A stretch of 64,000 bases of DNA, from contig NZ_JAPDHZ010000004.1 in NCBI RefSeq assembly GCF_029525555.1, positions 186,001 to 250,000 on the forward strand, written 5' to 3'. The translations under genes and the position numbers were made by a program. The DNA comes from Cohnella ginsengisoli. GTDB taxonomy: Bacteria; Bacillota; Bacilli; Paenibacillales; Paenibacillaceae. This document shows, in pieces, positions 34,421-43,971 of this stretch. The notes beneath the pieces were generated by a model. That model searched no databases. It saw only the letters and a program-made list of their open reading frames with translations, and was not told the DNA's origin. Every line of letters starts with the position of its first letter. Position 1 is the stretch's first letter.

Positions 34421-35149
34421 ATGGAAAAGCAGCTGGTATTCGGTGATTTTCACCGCATCTTATCGGAAGGAGAGACGTGGAAAATCGGCGGTTTTCCGCT
34501 CCCTGACGGCACGTTCTGGGAGTATCGCGAACCCGACGCGGTCGTTATCGTCCGCAACGGCATCCTCTACGTACGAGCCCCGCTCAGCCGCAGCCACGAC
34601 CGCGTTCAGATTTTAGACAACGCAAAGCACATGTACTATTCGGTCGAGGAAGTCGTCGTGCCGGAAAAAGGCGAGGTCAGCTTCGAGCTCGACATTCGCG
34701 CCCGCAGTACGGGCACGGCGCCCGGCGATCTGTACGACGGCTACGTGTCGTTGAACCTGCTCGATTTCACGACGGGCGCCGCGCTCGACTTTTTCGCGGG
34801 CAACGACAAGTACGCTTCGGTCTATGCGGTGCTGCCGTTCCCCGGCGTCGAAGTGCCGAAGTCGGACAAGACTCGGTTTTTCTGCGTATTCCAGGAAGAC
34901 ACCAACTTTAAGGCGCGCGAATTCAATACTTACAAGATCGTGTACAACCGCGCGGAGGACGAGGTCGTCTTTTACCTGAACGGCGCCGAGGTACGGCGCG
35001 AGCGCGATGTGCCGGTGAAGATGAACCGCTTCACGATCGCGCTCGGCATCATGACGGAGAAGGATCTGTCGCCGGAGGGCAGCGTGTCGGTGCACGGCCA
35101 GACGGTCATCGCCGAGTATTCGCCGGTGAAGGTCACGATCCGGGAGTAG
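34421..35149 (+). CDS. Conserved hypothetical protein (DUF6081-like)
   Basis: This 242-residue soluble protein has no signal peptide. It is rich in beta strands, with a concanavalin-like look: EVSFELDIRARSTG, GYVSLNLLDFTTGAALDFF, KYASVYAVLPFPG, FNTYKIVYNRAEDEVVFYLN. The YxSLNLLDxxTGxAxDFF segment recalls DUF6081-type proteins, but this is from memory. The function may involve ligand or glycan binding. ATG 34421 has GGAAGTGA at a proper distance; ATG 34403 in the same frame is the alternative. It follows the prenyltransferase by 23 bases. Confidence 0.65.
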   Translation: MEKQLVFGDFHRILSEGETWKIGGFPLPDGTFWEYREPDAVVIVRNGILYVRAPLSRSHDRVQILDNAKHMYYSVEEVVVPEKGEVSFELDIRARSTGTAPGDLYDGYVSLNLLDFTTGAALDFFAGNDKYASVYAVLPFPGVEVPKSDKTRFFCVFQEDTNFKAREFNTYKIVYNRAEDEVVFYLNGAEVRRERDVPVKMNRFTIALGIMTEKDLSPEGSVSVHGQTVIAEYSPVKVTIRE

Positions 35150-35158
35150 CGCTGGCAT

Positions 35159-35188
35159 TTGACACGCCCGGCTTCCATCGGCTAGAAT
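35159..35188 (+). promoter_or_regulatory. Sigma-A promoter of glyQS leader
   Basis: TTGACA (35159-35164) and TAGAAT (35183-35188) are separated by 18 bases, just before the T-box leader. Confidence 0.8.
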
Positions 35189-35194
35189 GTTGCA

Positions 35195-35480
35195 TAACGA
35201 TGGCATGCGTCTCGTTGAAGGAGAGAGTAGCCGGTTGCCTGTCGGCAGCTGCAGCGAGCCGGGGGCGGTGGGAGCCCGGCACGACGAATCGGCGAAGGGC
35301 GCTCCGGAGAGAACGGCCATATCAAAGAGCGGGCAAACGAAGGAGCGCGAGCGCTAGCCGCCGATGGCGGACTTGGGTCTCGTGGCGACATCTTCGGGCG
35401 TCAAGTAGGGTGGAACCGCGGGATCGAGCTCCCGTCCCTACGTCTGCGCGGCAGACGTGGGACGGGAGTTTTTTTGTCGC
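35195..35480 (+). promoter_or_regulatory. T-box riboswitch (tRNA-Gly) upstream of glyQS
   Basis: The stem I element AGTA is at 35226-35229, and GAA followed by G and the specifier GGC at 35298-35300 decodes glycine. The T-box core AGGGTGGAACCGCG is at 35407-35420. An intrinsic terminator lies at 35429-35475. Layout matches other glyQS T-boxes, so uncharged tRNA-Gly should turn on glyQ-glyS. Confidence 0.93.
35429..35475 (+). terminator. T-box attenuator terminator of glyQS
   Basis: CTCCCGTCCC (35429-35438) pairs with GGGACGGGAG (35459-35468), and an inner ACGTCTGC/GCAGACGT stem lies within. Seven T follow. Confidence 0.9.
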
Positions 35481-35536
35481 GTTCCGGCGCCGCGGAAAAG
35501 GCGGATTCGATCTCAATATACGAAGGAGTGGCGGAC

Positions 35537-36424
35537 TTGAATTTTCAGCAGATGACATTGACGCTGCAGCAATTCTGGGCGGAGCAGGATTGCATCGTCG
35601 TCCAGCCGTACGACACCGAAAAGGGCGCGGGCACGATGAACCCGATGACGTTCCTGCGCACGATCGGACCGGAGCCGTGGAACGTCGCGTACGTAGAGCC
35701 TTCACGCCGTCCGGCGGACGGACGCTACGGCGAAAATCCGAACCGGCTGTACCAGCATCACCAGTTCCAGGTGATCATGAAGCCTTCGCCGGACAACATT
35801 CAGGAGCTGTATCTCGAGAGCCTGAAGCGACTCGGCATAGACCCGTTGCAGCATGACATCCGGTTCGTCGAGGACAACTGGGAATCGCCGACGCTCGGCG
35901 CTTGGGGCCTCGGCTGGGAAGTGTGGCTGGACGGCATGGAGATTACCCAGTTCACGTACTTCCAGCAGGTCGGCGGCATCGATTGTCATCCGGTCGCCGT
36001 CGAAATCACGTACGGCATGGAGCGCCTCGCTTCCTACATCCAGGACAAAGAGAACGTATTCGATCTCGAGTGGGTGAACGGGGTTACTTACGGCGACGTG
36101 TTCAAGCATCCGGAGTTCGAGCATTCCAAGTACACGTTCGAGGTGTCCGACGTTCCGATGCTGTTCAACCTTTTCTCGACATACGAGGCCGAGGCGAAGC
36201 GCGCGATGGACGAAAACCTCGTGTTCCCGGCATACGACTACGTGCTCAAATGCTCCCATACGTTCAACCTGCTCGACGCCCGCGGCGCGATCAGCGTCAC
36301 CGAGCGTACGGGTTATATCGGCCGCGTGCGCAATCTGGCGCGCTCGGTCGCCGCGACGTTCCTGCAGGAGCGCGAGCGGCTCGGATTCCCGCTGCTGAAG
36401 AAGGAGGCTCTTGACCATGCCTAA
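35537..36424 (+). CDS. glyQ: Glycine-tRNA ligase alpha subunit
   Basis: GlyQ is the catalytic alpha chain of the bacterial alpha2beta2 GlyRS, which makes Gly-tRNA. The family's sequence blocks are clear: MTLTLQQFWAEQDC, GPEPWNVAYVEPSRRP, YGENPNRLYQHHQFQV and GGIDCHPVAVEITYGMERLA. TTG 35537 after CGAAGGAGTGG gives 295 residues, the usual size. The frame upstream of it overlaps the T-box terminator. Its end overlaps glyS by 8 bases. Confidence 0.97.
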   Translation: MNFQQMTLTLQQFWAEQDCIVVQPYDTEKGAGTMNPMTFLRTIGPEPWNVAYVEPSRRPADGRYGENPNRLYQHHQFQVIMKPSPDNIQELYLESLKRLGIDPLQHDIRFVEDNWESPTLGAWGLGWEVWLDGMEITQFTYFQQVGGIDCHPVAVEITYGMERLASYIQDKENVFDLEWVNGVTYGDVFKHPEFEHSKYTFEVSDVPMLFNLFSTYEAEAKRAMDENLVFPAYDYVLKCSHTFNLLDARGAISVTERTGYIGRVRNLARSVAATFLQERERLGFPLLKKEALDHA

Positions 36425-38505
36425 AGATCTGCTGCTCGAGATCGGCCTCGAGGAAGTGCCGGCGCGGTTCGTGCGCGGCGCGATGGAGCAACTCAAGGAC
36501 AAGACTGAAAAATGGCTCGAAGCGAGCCGACTCTCGCACGAAGGCGTGATCGCCTACGCGACGCCGCGCCGGCTGGCGGTCATCGTTAAAGGGTTGGCCG
36601 ACCGTCAGGAGGACGTCAGCGAGGAAGTCAAAGGACCGGCGCGCAAAATCGCGCTGGACGAGAGCGGCGCATGGACGAAGGCCGCGCTCGGCTTCGCCCG
36701 CAGCAACGCGGTAGAGCCCGAGGTGCTGTTCTTCAAGGAGCTCGGCGGCGTCGAGTACGTCTACGCCAACAAATCCAGCATCGGCGTGGAGACGGCCGGC
36801 CTGCTGCCCGAGGCGCTGCCTGCGATCGTTACGTCGATGACCTTCCCGAAGAACATGCGCTGGGGAGACTACGATCTTCGCTTCGTGCGTCCGATCCGCT
36901 GGCTCGTCGCGCTGCACGGCGAAGCGGTCGTGCCGTTCGCGATCACGGACGTCGAGACCGGCCGCACGACGCGCGGCCATCGCTTCCTCGGCGCCGACGC
37001 GGAGATCTGCGACCCGTCCGAGTACGTATCGAAGCTGCGCGGCCAGCATGTCATCGCCGACGTCGAGGAGCGCCGAGAGGCGATTCTGCACCAGCTTCGC
37101 GAGCTCGCCGAATCTCGCGGCTGGGAGATCGCGATCAAGGACGATTTGCTCGAAGAGGTGCTGTTCCTCGTCGAGACGCCCACCGCGCTGTCGGGCTCGT
37201 TCGACCCGGCCTTCCTGGACATCCCGCAGGAAGTGTTGATCACGTCGATGCGCGAGCATCAGCGCTATTTCCCGGTGCTGGACGCGCAGGGCAAGCTGCA
37301 GCCGCACTTCGTCACGGTGCGCAACGGAGACGCGGCTTCGCTGGCTAACGTCGCGAAGGGCAACGAAAAGGTGCTGCGCGCCCGGCTGTCGGACGCGAAG
37401 TTTTTTTACGCCGAAGACCAGAAGGGGAAAATCGACGCGTTCCTGCAAAAGCTGGAGAGCATCGTCTATCACGAGGAGCTCGGCACGGTCGCCGACAAGG
37501 TGCGCCGCATCCGCGTGACCGCCGACAAGCTCGCCGAGCTGCTGAGAGCGGACGAGAAAGTTCGCGCGGATGCGTCTCGGGCCGCGGACATTTGCAAGTT
37601 CGACCTGGTGACGCAGATGGTGTACGAATTCCCCGAGCTGCAGGGCATCATGGGCGAAGACTACGCGCTGAAGTTCGGCGAGTCGCCTGCGGTCGCCACG
37701 GCGATCAACGAGCACTATTCGCCGCGCAACGCCTCGGACAATCCCCCCGGCTTCGCTCGTTGGCGCGATCGTGGGCATCGCCGACAAGCTCGACACGATC
37801 GTCGGCTGCTTCCTGATCGGCATCATCCCGACGGGCTCCCAGGATCCGTACGCGCTTCGGCGCCAGGCCGCAGGCATCGTGTCGACGCTGCTGGCGCACG
37901 GGCTCGAGCTCAAGCTGTCGGACCTGTTCAAGCTGTCCCTCGACGTCTATGCTGCCGCCGGCCTCGGCAAGCGCGAAGCGTTCGAAGTCTCGCGGGACTT
38001 GAGCGAATTTTTCGCGCTGCGGGTAAAGAACGTATTGACGGAGCAGCAGATCCGCTACGACGTCACCGACGCGGTACTCGGCGCGGGCTGCGACGACGTC
38101 CGCCGCACGGTGCTGCGCGCGCAGGCGCTGCAGGCGGCCGCAGGCGGCGACGACCGCGAGACGTTCCGTCCCGCGGCGGAGGCGTTCGGACGCGTCGCGA
38201 ATCTCGCGGCCAAGGGCGGGGATTCGCGCCAGGTGGACGCGTCGCTGTTCGCGGACCCTGCCGAAGGCGCGCTGTACGAAGCGTGGATGAACGCGCACGG
38301 CAAGATTTTGACCGCGACGGCCGAGGCAAGACTGTCCGAGGCGTTGTCGGCGCTGTCCGCGCTAAGCGGGCCGATCGCCGCGTTTTTCGAAGCGGTCATG
38401 GTCATGGCCGACGACGAGGCGATCCGCCGCAACCGGCTCGCGCTGCTCGGGCTGATCGCGGACGACGTGCGCGGCTTCGCCGACTTCGCCAAGCTCGCGG
38501 GCTGA
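36417..38505 (+). CDS. glyS: Glycine-tRNA ligase beta subunit (frameshifted in this sequence)
   Basis: GlyS is the large tRNA-binding subunit. It starts at ATG 36417 (MPKDLLLEIGLEEVPARFV) after AAGGAGG. The frame breaks at six C (37743-37748). Upstream reads EHYSPRNASDNPP in frame, while the continuation LVGAIVGIADKLDTIVGCF is in another frame. One fewer C gives NASDNPPASLVGAIVGIADK, which restores a protein of about 695 residues, the family norm. Because GlyRS is essential and both halves are otherwise intact, the break is very likely a sequence error. The C-terminal half includes the DALR-like tRNA-binding domain. Confidence 0.92.
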
Positions 38506-38545
38506 TCAAGGTCGCGCCGCGGCCAATCGAACGGAGGGATGCACC

Positions 38546-39352
38546 ATGGAAGCAACAAGCGTAACCGTCTACGTCGTCTCCGACTCCGCCGGCGATACCG
38601 GAGAGCTCGCGGTGCGGGCGGCCGCAGCCCAATTTCACCCGCTCAAGGTGCAGATCCGGCGGGCCGGATTCATCCAGCGGGAGGCGGCGATCGACGCCGT
38701 GCTCGAGGCGGCGCAGAGCGAAAGTGCCGTCGTGCTCTACACGCTCGTCATCGACGCGCTTCGCGCTTACATGGCGTCGGAGTCCGCGCGGCGGGGCATC
38801 TCGGCGATCGATCTGCTCGGTCCGCTCATCGACCAGATGGAGCAGCGCTTCGGCTGTCAGTCCCGCCACGAGCCGGGGCTGAACCACGTGCTCGACGCCG
38901 GTTATTTCCGCAAGGTCGAAGCGGTCGAATTCGCGGTCCGGTACGACGACGCCCGCGACGTGACCGGCGTCAGCAAGGCGGACATCGTGCTGACCGGCGT
39001 CTCCCGGACATCGAAGACGCCGCTCTCCATGGTGCTCGCGCACCGGACGTACAAGGTCGCGAACGTTCCGCTCGTACCGGAGCTTACGCCGCCCCGCGAG
39101 CTGTTCCTGGTGCCGAAGACCAAGATCTTCGGACTGACGATCCGGCCGGACGCGCTGAATGCGATCCGCGTCGAACGGCTCAAGGCGCTTGGCCTGCCGA
39201 ACACGGCTTCGTACGCGACGGCCGAGCGGATCCAACAGGAGCTCGAATACGCGCACGGCATCATGAAAAAGCTTGGCTGCGTCATTATCGACGTGTCGAA
39301 CAAGGCGGTCGAAGAGACGGCCAGCCTGATCATGGAGCGGTTGGAAAAATAG
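38546..39352 (+). CDS. Pyruvate, phosphate dikinase regulatory protein (YqfL/PpsR family)
   Basis: This 268-residue DUF299-family enzyme is a bifunctional Ser/Thr kinase and pyrophosphorylase. It inactivates and reactivates PPDK or PEP synthase using ADP and Pi. The signatures VVSDSAGDTGELAVRAAAAQF and the P-loop-like GVSRTSKTPLSMVLA are present, as is DVTGVSKADIVL. In Bacillales it lies between glyS and dnaG and is linked to gluconeogenic gene control (YqfL, CcpN pathway). ATG 38546 follows CGGAGGGATG. Confidence 0.94.
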   Translation: MEATSVTVYVVSDSAGDTGELAVRAAAAQFHPLKVQIRRAGFIQREAAIDAVLEAAQSESAVVLYTLVIDALRAYMASESARRGISAIDLLGPLIDQMEQRFGCQSRHEPGLNHVLDAGYFRKVEAVEFAVRYDDARDVTGVSKADIVLTGVSRTSKTPLSMVLAHRTYKVANVPLVPELTPPRELFLVPKTKIFGLTIRPDALNAIRVERLKALGLPNTASYATAERIQQELEYAHGIMKKLGCVIIDVSNKAVEETASLIMERLEK

Positions 39353-39377
39353 CCGCGTTTCGACAAGTGCACGACGG

Positions 39378-39418
39378 ACAACCGGCATGCCTCCAAGGCG
39401 GCTGGTTGTTGCTTTCTT
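39378..39418 (+). terminator. Weak terminator-like hairpin after yqfL
   Basis: ACAACCGGC (39378-39386) can pair with GCTGGTTGT (39401-39409), with one G-T pair; TGCTTTCTT follows. The T run is broken, so termination may be partial. Confidence 0.4.
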
Positions 39419-39518
39419 ACGGGTACCCGGCCTGAAATTTTGGGTCGCAGGAAGGATTTATCGCGCCGGTAGCGTATATAATAGGGACTCACAACATCAT
39501 CGATGAGCGGGGTGTCGA

Positions 39519-39989
39519 ATGCTGCAAAATCCGGTCCGGGTCGTCGTCGACGCGGACGCCTGCCCGGTGAAGCCGGAGATCGCCGCGTGCGTGAGGGCCG
39601 CGGGGACGAGAGCCCTGCTCGTGTCTTCGCATGCGCACGTGCTTCAGGCCGAGGAAGGCGTCGACATCGTGACGGTGGACGCCAGCGACCAGTCGGCGGA
39701 TCTGTATATCGCCAACGCGCTTAAACGCTCGGACATTCTCGTCACCGGCGATTACGGACTGGCCGCGCTAGGACTGGCCCGCGGGGCGGCGGTGTTGACG
39801 CCGCGCGGCAAGGCGATCGACGAGGAGAATATCGACGGGCTGCTCGCGCAACGGCATTTTTCGGCCAAGCAGCGGCGCGGCGGGATGCGGACGCGGGGAC
39901 CCAAGCCGTTCACGGACGAGGATCGCGACCGCTTTCAACAAAAACTGACATTGCTGCTGCGGAGGTTGCAGGAGAATTCGTTCGCTTAG
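39519..39989 (+). CDS. YaiI/YqxD family protein (DUF188)
   Basis: This 156-residue cytoplasmic protein has the DUF188 signature: VVVDADACPVKPEI at the N-terminus, VDASDQSADLYIANAL and LVTGDYGLAALGLARGA, then TPRGKAIDEENID. The fold is related to PIN-type nucleases, but activity has not been defined. ATG 39519 has GAGCGGGGTG upstream, and a perfect TATAAT sits at 39477-39482 with a weak -35 region. It precedes dnaG as in B. subtilis (yqxD-dnaG-sigA). Confidence 0.93.
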   Translation: MLQNPVRVVVDADACPVKPEIAACVRAAGTRALLVSSHAHVLQAEEGVDIVTVDASDQSADLYIANALKRSDILVTGDYGLAALGLARGAAVLTPRGKAIDEENIDGLLAQRHFSAKQRRGGMRTRGPKPFTDEDRDRFQQKLTLLLRRLQENSFA

Positions 39990-40037
39990 CGAATTGTATT
40001 ACGTGCCGAAATCGAACGGCAGGGCGGATGGCTTAAT

Positions 40038-41864
40038 ATGAATAACGGCATGATTCCACAAGAGACGATCGACGAGGTTCTTCGGCGGTACGACATTGCG
40101 GAGACCGTCGGTCGTTACGTTCAGTTGTCCAGGAACGGCAAGTATTTGAAGGGGCTTTGCCCATTCCATTCCGAGCGAACGCCTTCCTTCACGGTGACGC
40201 CGGAAAAGCAAATCTTCCATTGCTACGGCTGCGGCAAAGGCGGGAATGTCGTCAAGTTCGTGATGGAGATCGAAAACGAGACGTTCCCCGAAGCGATCCG
40301 GAGCATGTGCGAGGAAGCGGGCATTCCGATCTCCTGGCAGGCGCCCGAAGGCGAGCAGTCCGAGCGCCAAAAGGAACGCTCCGTCATGACGGAGGCGCAC
40401 GCCTACGCGGCGAAGTTCTATCATGCCGTGCTGCGCAACACCGCGGCAGGTACCGGTGCGATGAATTATCTCCGGGATCGGGGCATGACGGACAAGCTGA
40501 TCGAGGAGTTCGGGCTCGGCTATGCGCCTGCCCGGTGGGATACGCTGACGCAGGCGCTGGACAAAAAGGGCTACGACCTATCCGAGATGGACCGGGGCGG
40601 ACTGCTCTCGAGGCGGCATGAAGGCGAAGGCTTCGTGGACCGTTTCCGCGACCGCGTCATGTTCCCGATTCACGACGGCGACGGCAAGATTATCGCCTTC
40701 GCGGGGCGGCTGATGTCGGACGGCCAGCCGAAGTACTTGAACTCGCCCGAGTCGCCGCTGTTCAGCAAGAGCCGGACGCTGTACAGGTTCCACGCGGCGA
40801 AGGGCGCGATCCGCAAGACGAGGCAGGTCGTGCTGCTCGAAGGCTATATGGACGTCATCAAAGCCTGGTCCGCCGGCGTGCACAACGGCGTCGCGACGAT
40901 GGGGACCGCGCTCACCGGCGAGCACGCTTCCTTGCTGAAGCGTTATGCGGACGAGGCGGTCATTTGCTACGACGGGGACGATGCGGGGATGGCCGCGGCG
41001 AGCAAGAGCATCCCGCTCCTGGAGAACGCCGGCTTCAGAGTGCGGGTGGGCGTGCTGCCCGGCAAGATGGACCCGGACGAATACATCTCGGCATACGGCT
41101 CCGAAGCTTTTATGCGGGAGATCGTAGAAGGCGCGGTGTCCGCCCTCAAATTTCAGCTCATCTATTTGAGGAAATCCCATATACTGCTAGAAGAAGACGG
41201 GAAGCTCCGGTACCTCGAAGACGCCATCAAGCTCGTGGCCAGGCGCGAATCGGCAACCGAGCGGGAGTTGACGCTCAAGGAGCTGGCGCAGGAATTCGGG
41301 GCTTCGACGGACAGTTTGAAGCAGGACGTGTTCAAGATCAGGCAGCAAGAGAAATTGGGAACGGCTGGGGATATTCCGGGCGGATCGTGGAATAATGAAT
41401 GGAATGATAACCGAAGTTCGGCCAAGCTTCCCAAGGTGTCGGTCGACTATGTCAAGGCCGAGCAGTACCTCCTGTCGTGGATGCTGCAGGACGGCGAGAC
41501 GGCGGGGATCGTCCAGGAACGGTTGGGCGATCGCTTCCATGTGGAGGATCACGCGGCAATCGCTGCTTATCTATATGCCTATTACGCGCAGGGCAACCAG
41601 CCTGACATAGGAAGATTCATCGCCACGCTGCAGGACGACCGGTTAGAGCGCGCGACCAGCGCCATTGCGCTGATCGAAGTGCCCTTCGGAGAGCGGGAAC
41701 TTGCCGATTGCATGCGAACGGTCGAGCGCCAGGTGACGAAAAAGGACGATTTGCAGAGCTTGTACGAAGAAATGAACCGAGCGGAGCGTACCGGTGATCC
41801 ATTGCGCGCCGCGCAAATATTGACAGAGATTATCGCCCTGGAGAGACGGCAGAAGGAAAGCTGA
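40038..41864 (+). CDS. dnaG: DNA primase
   Basis: DnaG makes RNA primers for replication. It has the N-terminal CHC2 zinc finger (CPFHSERTPSF with CYGCGKGG, about residues 40-66), the catalytic TOPRIM core (LLEGYMDVIKAW and YDGDDAGMAA), and a C-terminal helicase-interaction domain. With 608 residues it is standard for the genus group. Start ATG 40038 follows GGCAGGGCGGATGG. It is followed at 31 bases by sigA, the conserved macromolecular-synthesis operon. Confidence 0.98.
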   Translation: MNNGMIPQETIDEVLRRYDIAETVGRYVQLSRNGKYLKGLCPFHSERTPSFTVTPEKQIFHCYGCGKGGNVVKFVMEIENETFPEAIRSMCEEAGIPISWQAPEGEQSERQKERSVMTEAHAYAAKFYHAVLRNTAAGTGAMNYLRDRGMTDKLIEEFGLGYAPARWDTLTQALDKKGYDLSEMDRGGLLSRRHEGEGFVDRFRDRVMFPIHDGDGKIIAFAGRLMSDGQPKYLNSPESPLFSKSRTLYRFHAAKGAIRKTRQVVLLEGYMDVIKAWSAGVHNGVATMGTALTGEHASLLKRYADEAVICYDGDDAGMAAASKSIPLLENAGFRVRVGVLPGKMDPDEYISAYGSEAFMREIVEGAVSALKFQLIYLRKSHILLEEDGKLRYLEDAIKLVARRESATERELTLKELAQEFGASTDSLKQDVFKIRQQEKLGTAGDIPGGSWNNEWNDNRSSAKLPKVSVDYVKAEQYLLSWMLQDGETAGIVQERLGDRFHVEDHAAIAAYLYAYYAQGNQPDIGRFIATLQDDRLERATSAIALIEVPFGERELADCMRTVERQVTKKDDLQSLYEEMNRAERTGDPLRAAQILTEIIALERRQKES

Positions 41865-41895
41865 AGCCGCCGCTGCAGGGAGGAGGGAGTCGGAA

Positions 41896-43032
41896 ATGGC
41901 GAACGATCAACACACCGGACTCGAGACGGAGAGCTCGCTGGAGCAGGTCAAGTCGCTGCTCATCGAACAAGGCAAGAAAAAGGGCGGACTGACCTACAAA
42001 GACATCATGGAGAAGCTGTCTCCGTTCGACCAGGACGCCGAGCAAATCGACGATTTCTTCGAGCAGCTGGCCGATCACGGCATCGAGGTCGTTAACGATC
42101 ACGACGAGATCGGAGGCGGCCGCGATCGCGAACGCGAAGAGGACGAACGCGACGAGTTCAACTTCGACGACGATCTGTCGCTCCCGCCGGGCATCAAGAT
42201 CAACGATCCGGTTCGCATGTACTTGAAGGAGATCGGACGCGTGCCGCTGCTCGGCGCCGACGACGAGGTCGAGCTTGCGAAGAAGATCGAGATCGGCGGC
42301 GAAGGCGGCGAGGAAGCGAAGAAGCGTCTGGCCGAAGCGAACCTGCGCCTCGTCGTCAGCATCGCGAAGCGGTACGTCGGACGAGGCATGCTGTTCCTCG
42401 ACTTGATCCAAGAGGGCAATATGGGCCTGCTGAAGGCCGTCGAAAAGTTCGACCATACGAAGGGATACAAATTCAGTACGTACGCTACCTGGTGGATTCG
42501 CCAAGCGATTACGCGGGCGATTGCCGACCAGGCGCGGACGATCCGGATTCCCGTCCATATGGTGGAGACGATCAACAAGCTGATCCGCGTGTCGCGGCAG
42601 CTGCTGCAGGAGCTCGGACGCGAGCCGGCGCCCGAAGAGATCGCGGAGCAGATGGAGCTCAGCGTGGATAAGGTTCGCGAGATCATGAAGATCGCGCAGG
42701 AGCCGGTATCGCTCGAGACGCCGATCGGCGAAGAGGACGACTCGCATCTGGGCGACTTCATCGAAGATCAGGAGGCGCTGGCGCCGGCGGATGCGGCGGC
42801 GTACGAGCTGCTGAAGGAACAACTGGAGGACGTGCTGGACACGCTGACCGAACGCGAGGAAAACGTGCTCAGACTGCGGTTCGGTCTCGATGACGGCCGC
42901 ACGCGTACGTTGGAGGAAGTCGGCAAAGTGTTCGGCGTCACGCGCGAGCGGATCCGGCAGATCGAAGCGAAGGCGCTCCGCAAGCTTCGTCACCCGAGCC
43001 GCAGCAAGCGTCTGAAGGACTTCCTGGAATAA
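41896..43032 (+). CDS. sigA: RNA polymerase primary sigma factor SigA (RpoD)
   Basis: SigA is the housekeeping sigma factor. Region 1.1-like sequence (about 1-75) is followed by region 1.2 (DPVRMYLKEIGRVPLL), region 2 (DLIQEGNMGLLKAVEKFD with YKFSTYATWWIRQAITRAIAD for -10 recognition and melting), region 3, and region 4 (EEVGKVFGVTRERIRQIEAK), which reads the -35 box. The product has 378 residues. ATG 41896 follows GGGAGGAGGGAG. The sigma-A promoters in this window would be read by it. Confidence 0.98.
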   Translation: MANDQHTGLETESSLEQVKSLLIEQGKKKGGLTYKDIMEKLSPFDQDAEQIDDFFEQLADHGIEVVNDHDEIGGGRDREREEDERDEFNFDDDLSLPPGIKINDPVRMYLKEIGRVPLLGADDEVELAKKIEIGGEGGEEAKKRLAEANLRLVVSIAKRYVGRGMLFLDLIQEGNMGLLKAVEKFDHTKGYKFSTYATWWIRQAITRAIADQARTIRIPVHMVETINKLIRVSRQLLQELGREPAPEEIAEQMELSVDKVREIMKIAQEPVSLETPIGEEDDSHLGDFIEDQEALAPADAAAYELLKEQLEDVLDTLTEREENVLRLRFGLDDGRTRTLEEVGKVFGVTRERIRQIEAKALRKLRHPSRSKRLKDFLE

Positions 43033-43060
43033 GAACAGAACGCCGGACTGCGTTCATGCA

Positions 43061-43099
43061 GAGGACCTTGCGCCGATCCATGGGCTGCAAGGTCCTCTT
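43061..43099 (+). terminator. Hairpin after sigA, possible terminator
   Basis: GAGGACCTTGC (43061-43071) pairs perfectly with GCAAGGTCCTC (43087-43097), but only TT follows. A palindrome GCTACGTAGC lies just downstream (43112-43121). Confidence 0.55.
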
Positions 43100-43137
43100 G
43101 GCATCCAGGGTGCTACGTAGCGAGAGGAGCTGTCGAC

Positions 43138-43971
43138 ATGCCTCCATTGGACGAGGACAAGAGGAAATGGGTCGTGCGGGAGATCGAATCCTGGCGCCGG
43201 GCGAAAATGCTGCCCGAACAGTATTGCGACTTCCTGCTTAATTTGTATTTGGACGATCTGACGGTCCGGCCCAAGAGCGCGGCGGGCGAAAAGCTGCGTC
43301 AGATCGGTCAGGCTTCCGGAAAACAATGGATGTATGTCATTGGCATATTTTCCTTGATCTGCCTTGTCGTCCTTCATTTTAGCGCGTTTCCGCTGGCATT
43401 GCAAATTGCGGTCGCGGTCATCGGCACGGGCGTGCTCGTCGGTCTAGGCTCTAGATACAGGGAGCGTCTGCCGGCGCGCGGCCTGGCGCTGCTCAGCGCC
43501 GGCATGCTGCTGCTGCCTGCCGCGGGCACGGCGATCCTTTACGTTCATGGCTGGACGGACGGACAGGGATTGTTCGTGCTGCTGCTCGCCAGCGCCCTCG
43601 TCTGGATCATATGCGGCATCGCGGAGCGATTCGCGGTGCTGCACTGGCTCGGATGGATGGGCGTCATCGCGCTCTACGCAGCCGTGCTGTCTCGTCAGGT
43701 GCCGCATCCGAGCTGGCTGGAGGTTCAAGTGTTCTGGGTGCCGGCAGCGCTGCTGTTCGCCTGGCTTAGCTGGTTCTCTCACGTGAAGTTCAAAGCGACC
43801 GGTGCCGTGCTGTTCGCGACGGCGCTGATTCTGTGGTTCATGCCTGAGGTGTATTCCGCGCTGTTCGGCGTGGACCGGGATTGGATCCAGGTCGAGCTGC
43901 TGGTTAAAATCGCGCTTGTCGGGACGCTCATGTTCCGGCTGCGCAGACAATGGATGGAATGGGTTGTATGA
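43138..43971 (+). CDS. Hypothetical membrane protein, 277 aa
   Basis: The N-terminal 60-70 residues are soluble (DEDKRKWVVREIESWRRAKMLPEQYCDFLLNLYLD). About eight transmembrane helices follow (roughly residues 65-275). The short N-terminal helical domain before a run of helices recalls DUF2157-type membrane proteins, though I cannot confirm this. No function is known. ATG 43138 has GAGAGGAGCTG upstream. Its stop overlaps the trmK start, so it is probably in one operon with trmK and yqfO. Confidence 0.75.
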   Translation: MPPLDEDKRKWVVREIESWRRAKMLPEQYCDFLLNLYLDDLTVRPKSAAGEKLRQIGQASGKQWMYVIGIFSLICLVVLHFSAFPLALQIAVAVIGTGVLVGLGSRYRERLPARGLALLSAGMLLLPAAGTAILYVHGWTDGQGLFVLLLASALVWIICGIAERFAVLHWLGWMGVIALYAAVLSRQVPHPSWLEVQVFWVPAALLFAWLSWFSHVKFKATGAVLFATALILWFMPEVYSALFGVDRDWIQVELLVKIALVGTLMFRLRRQWMEWVV

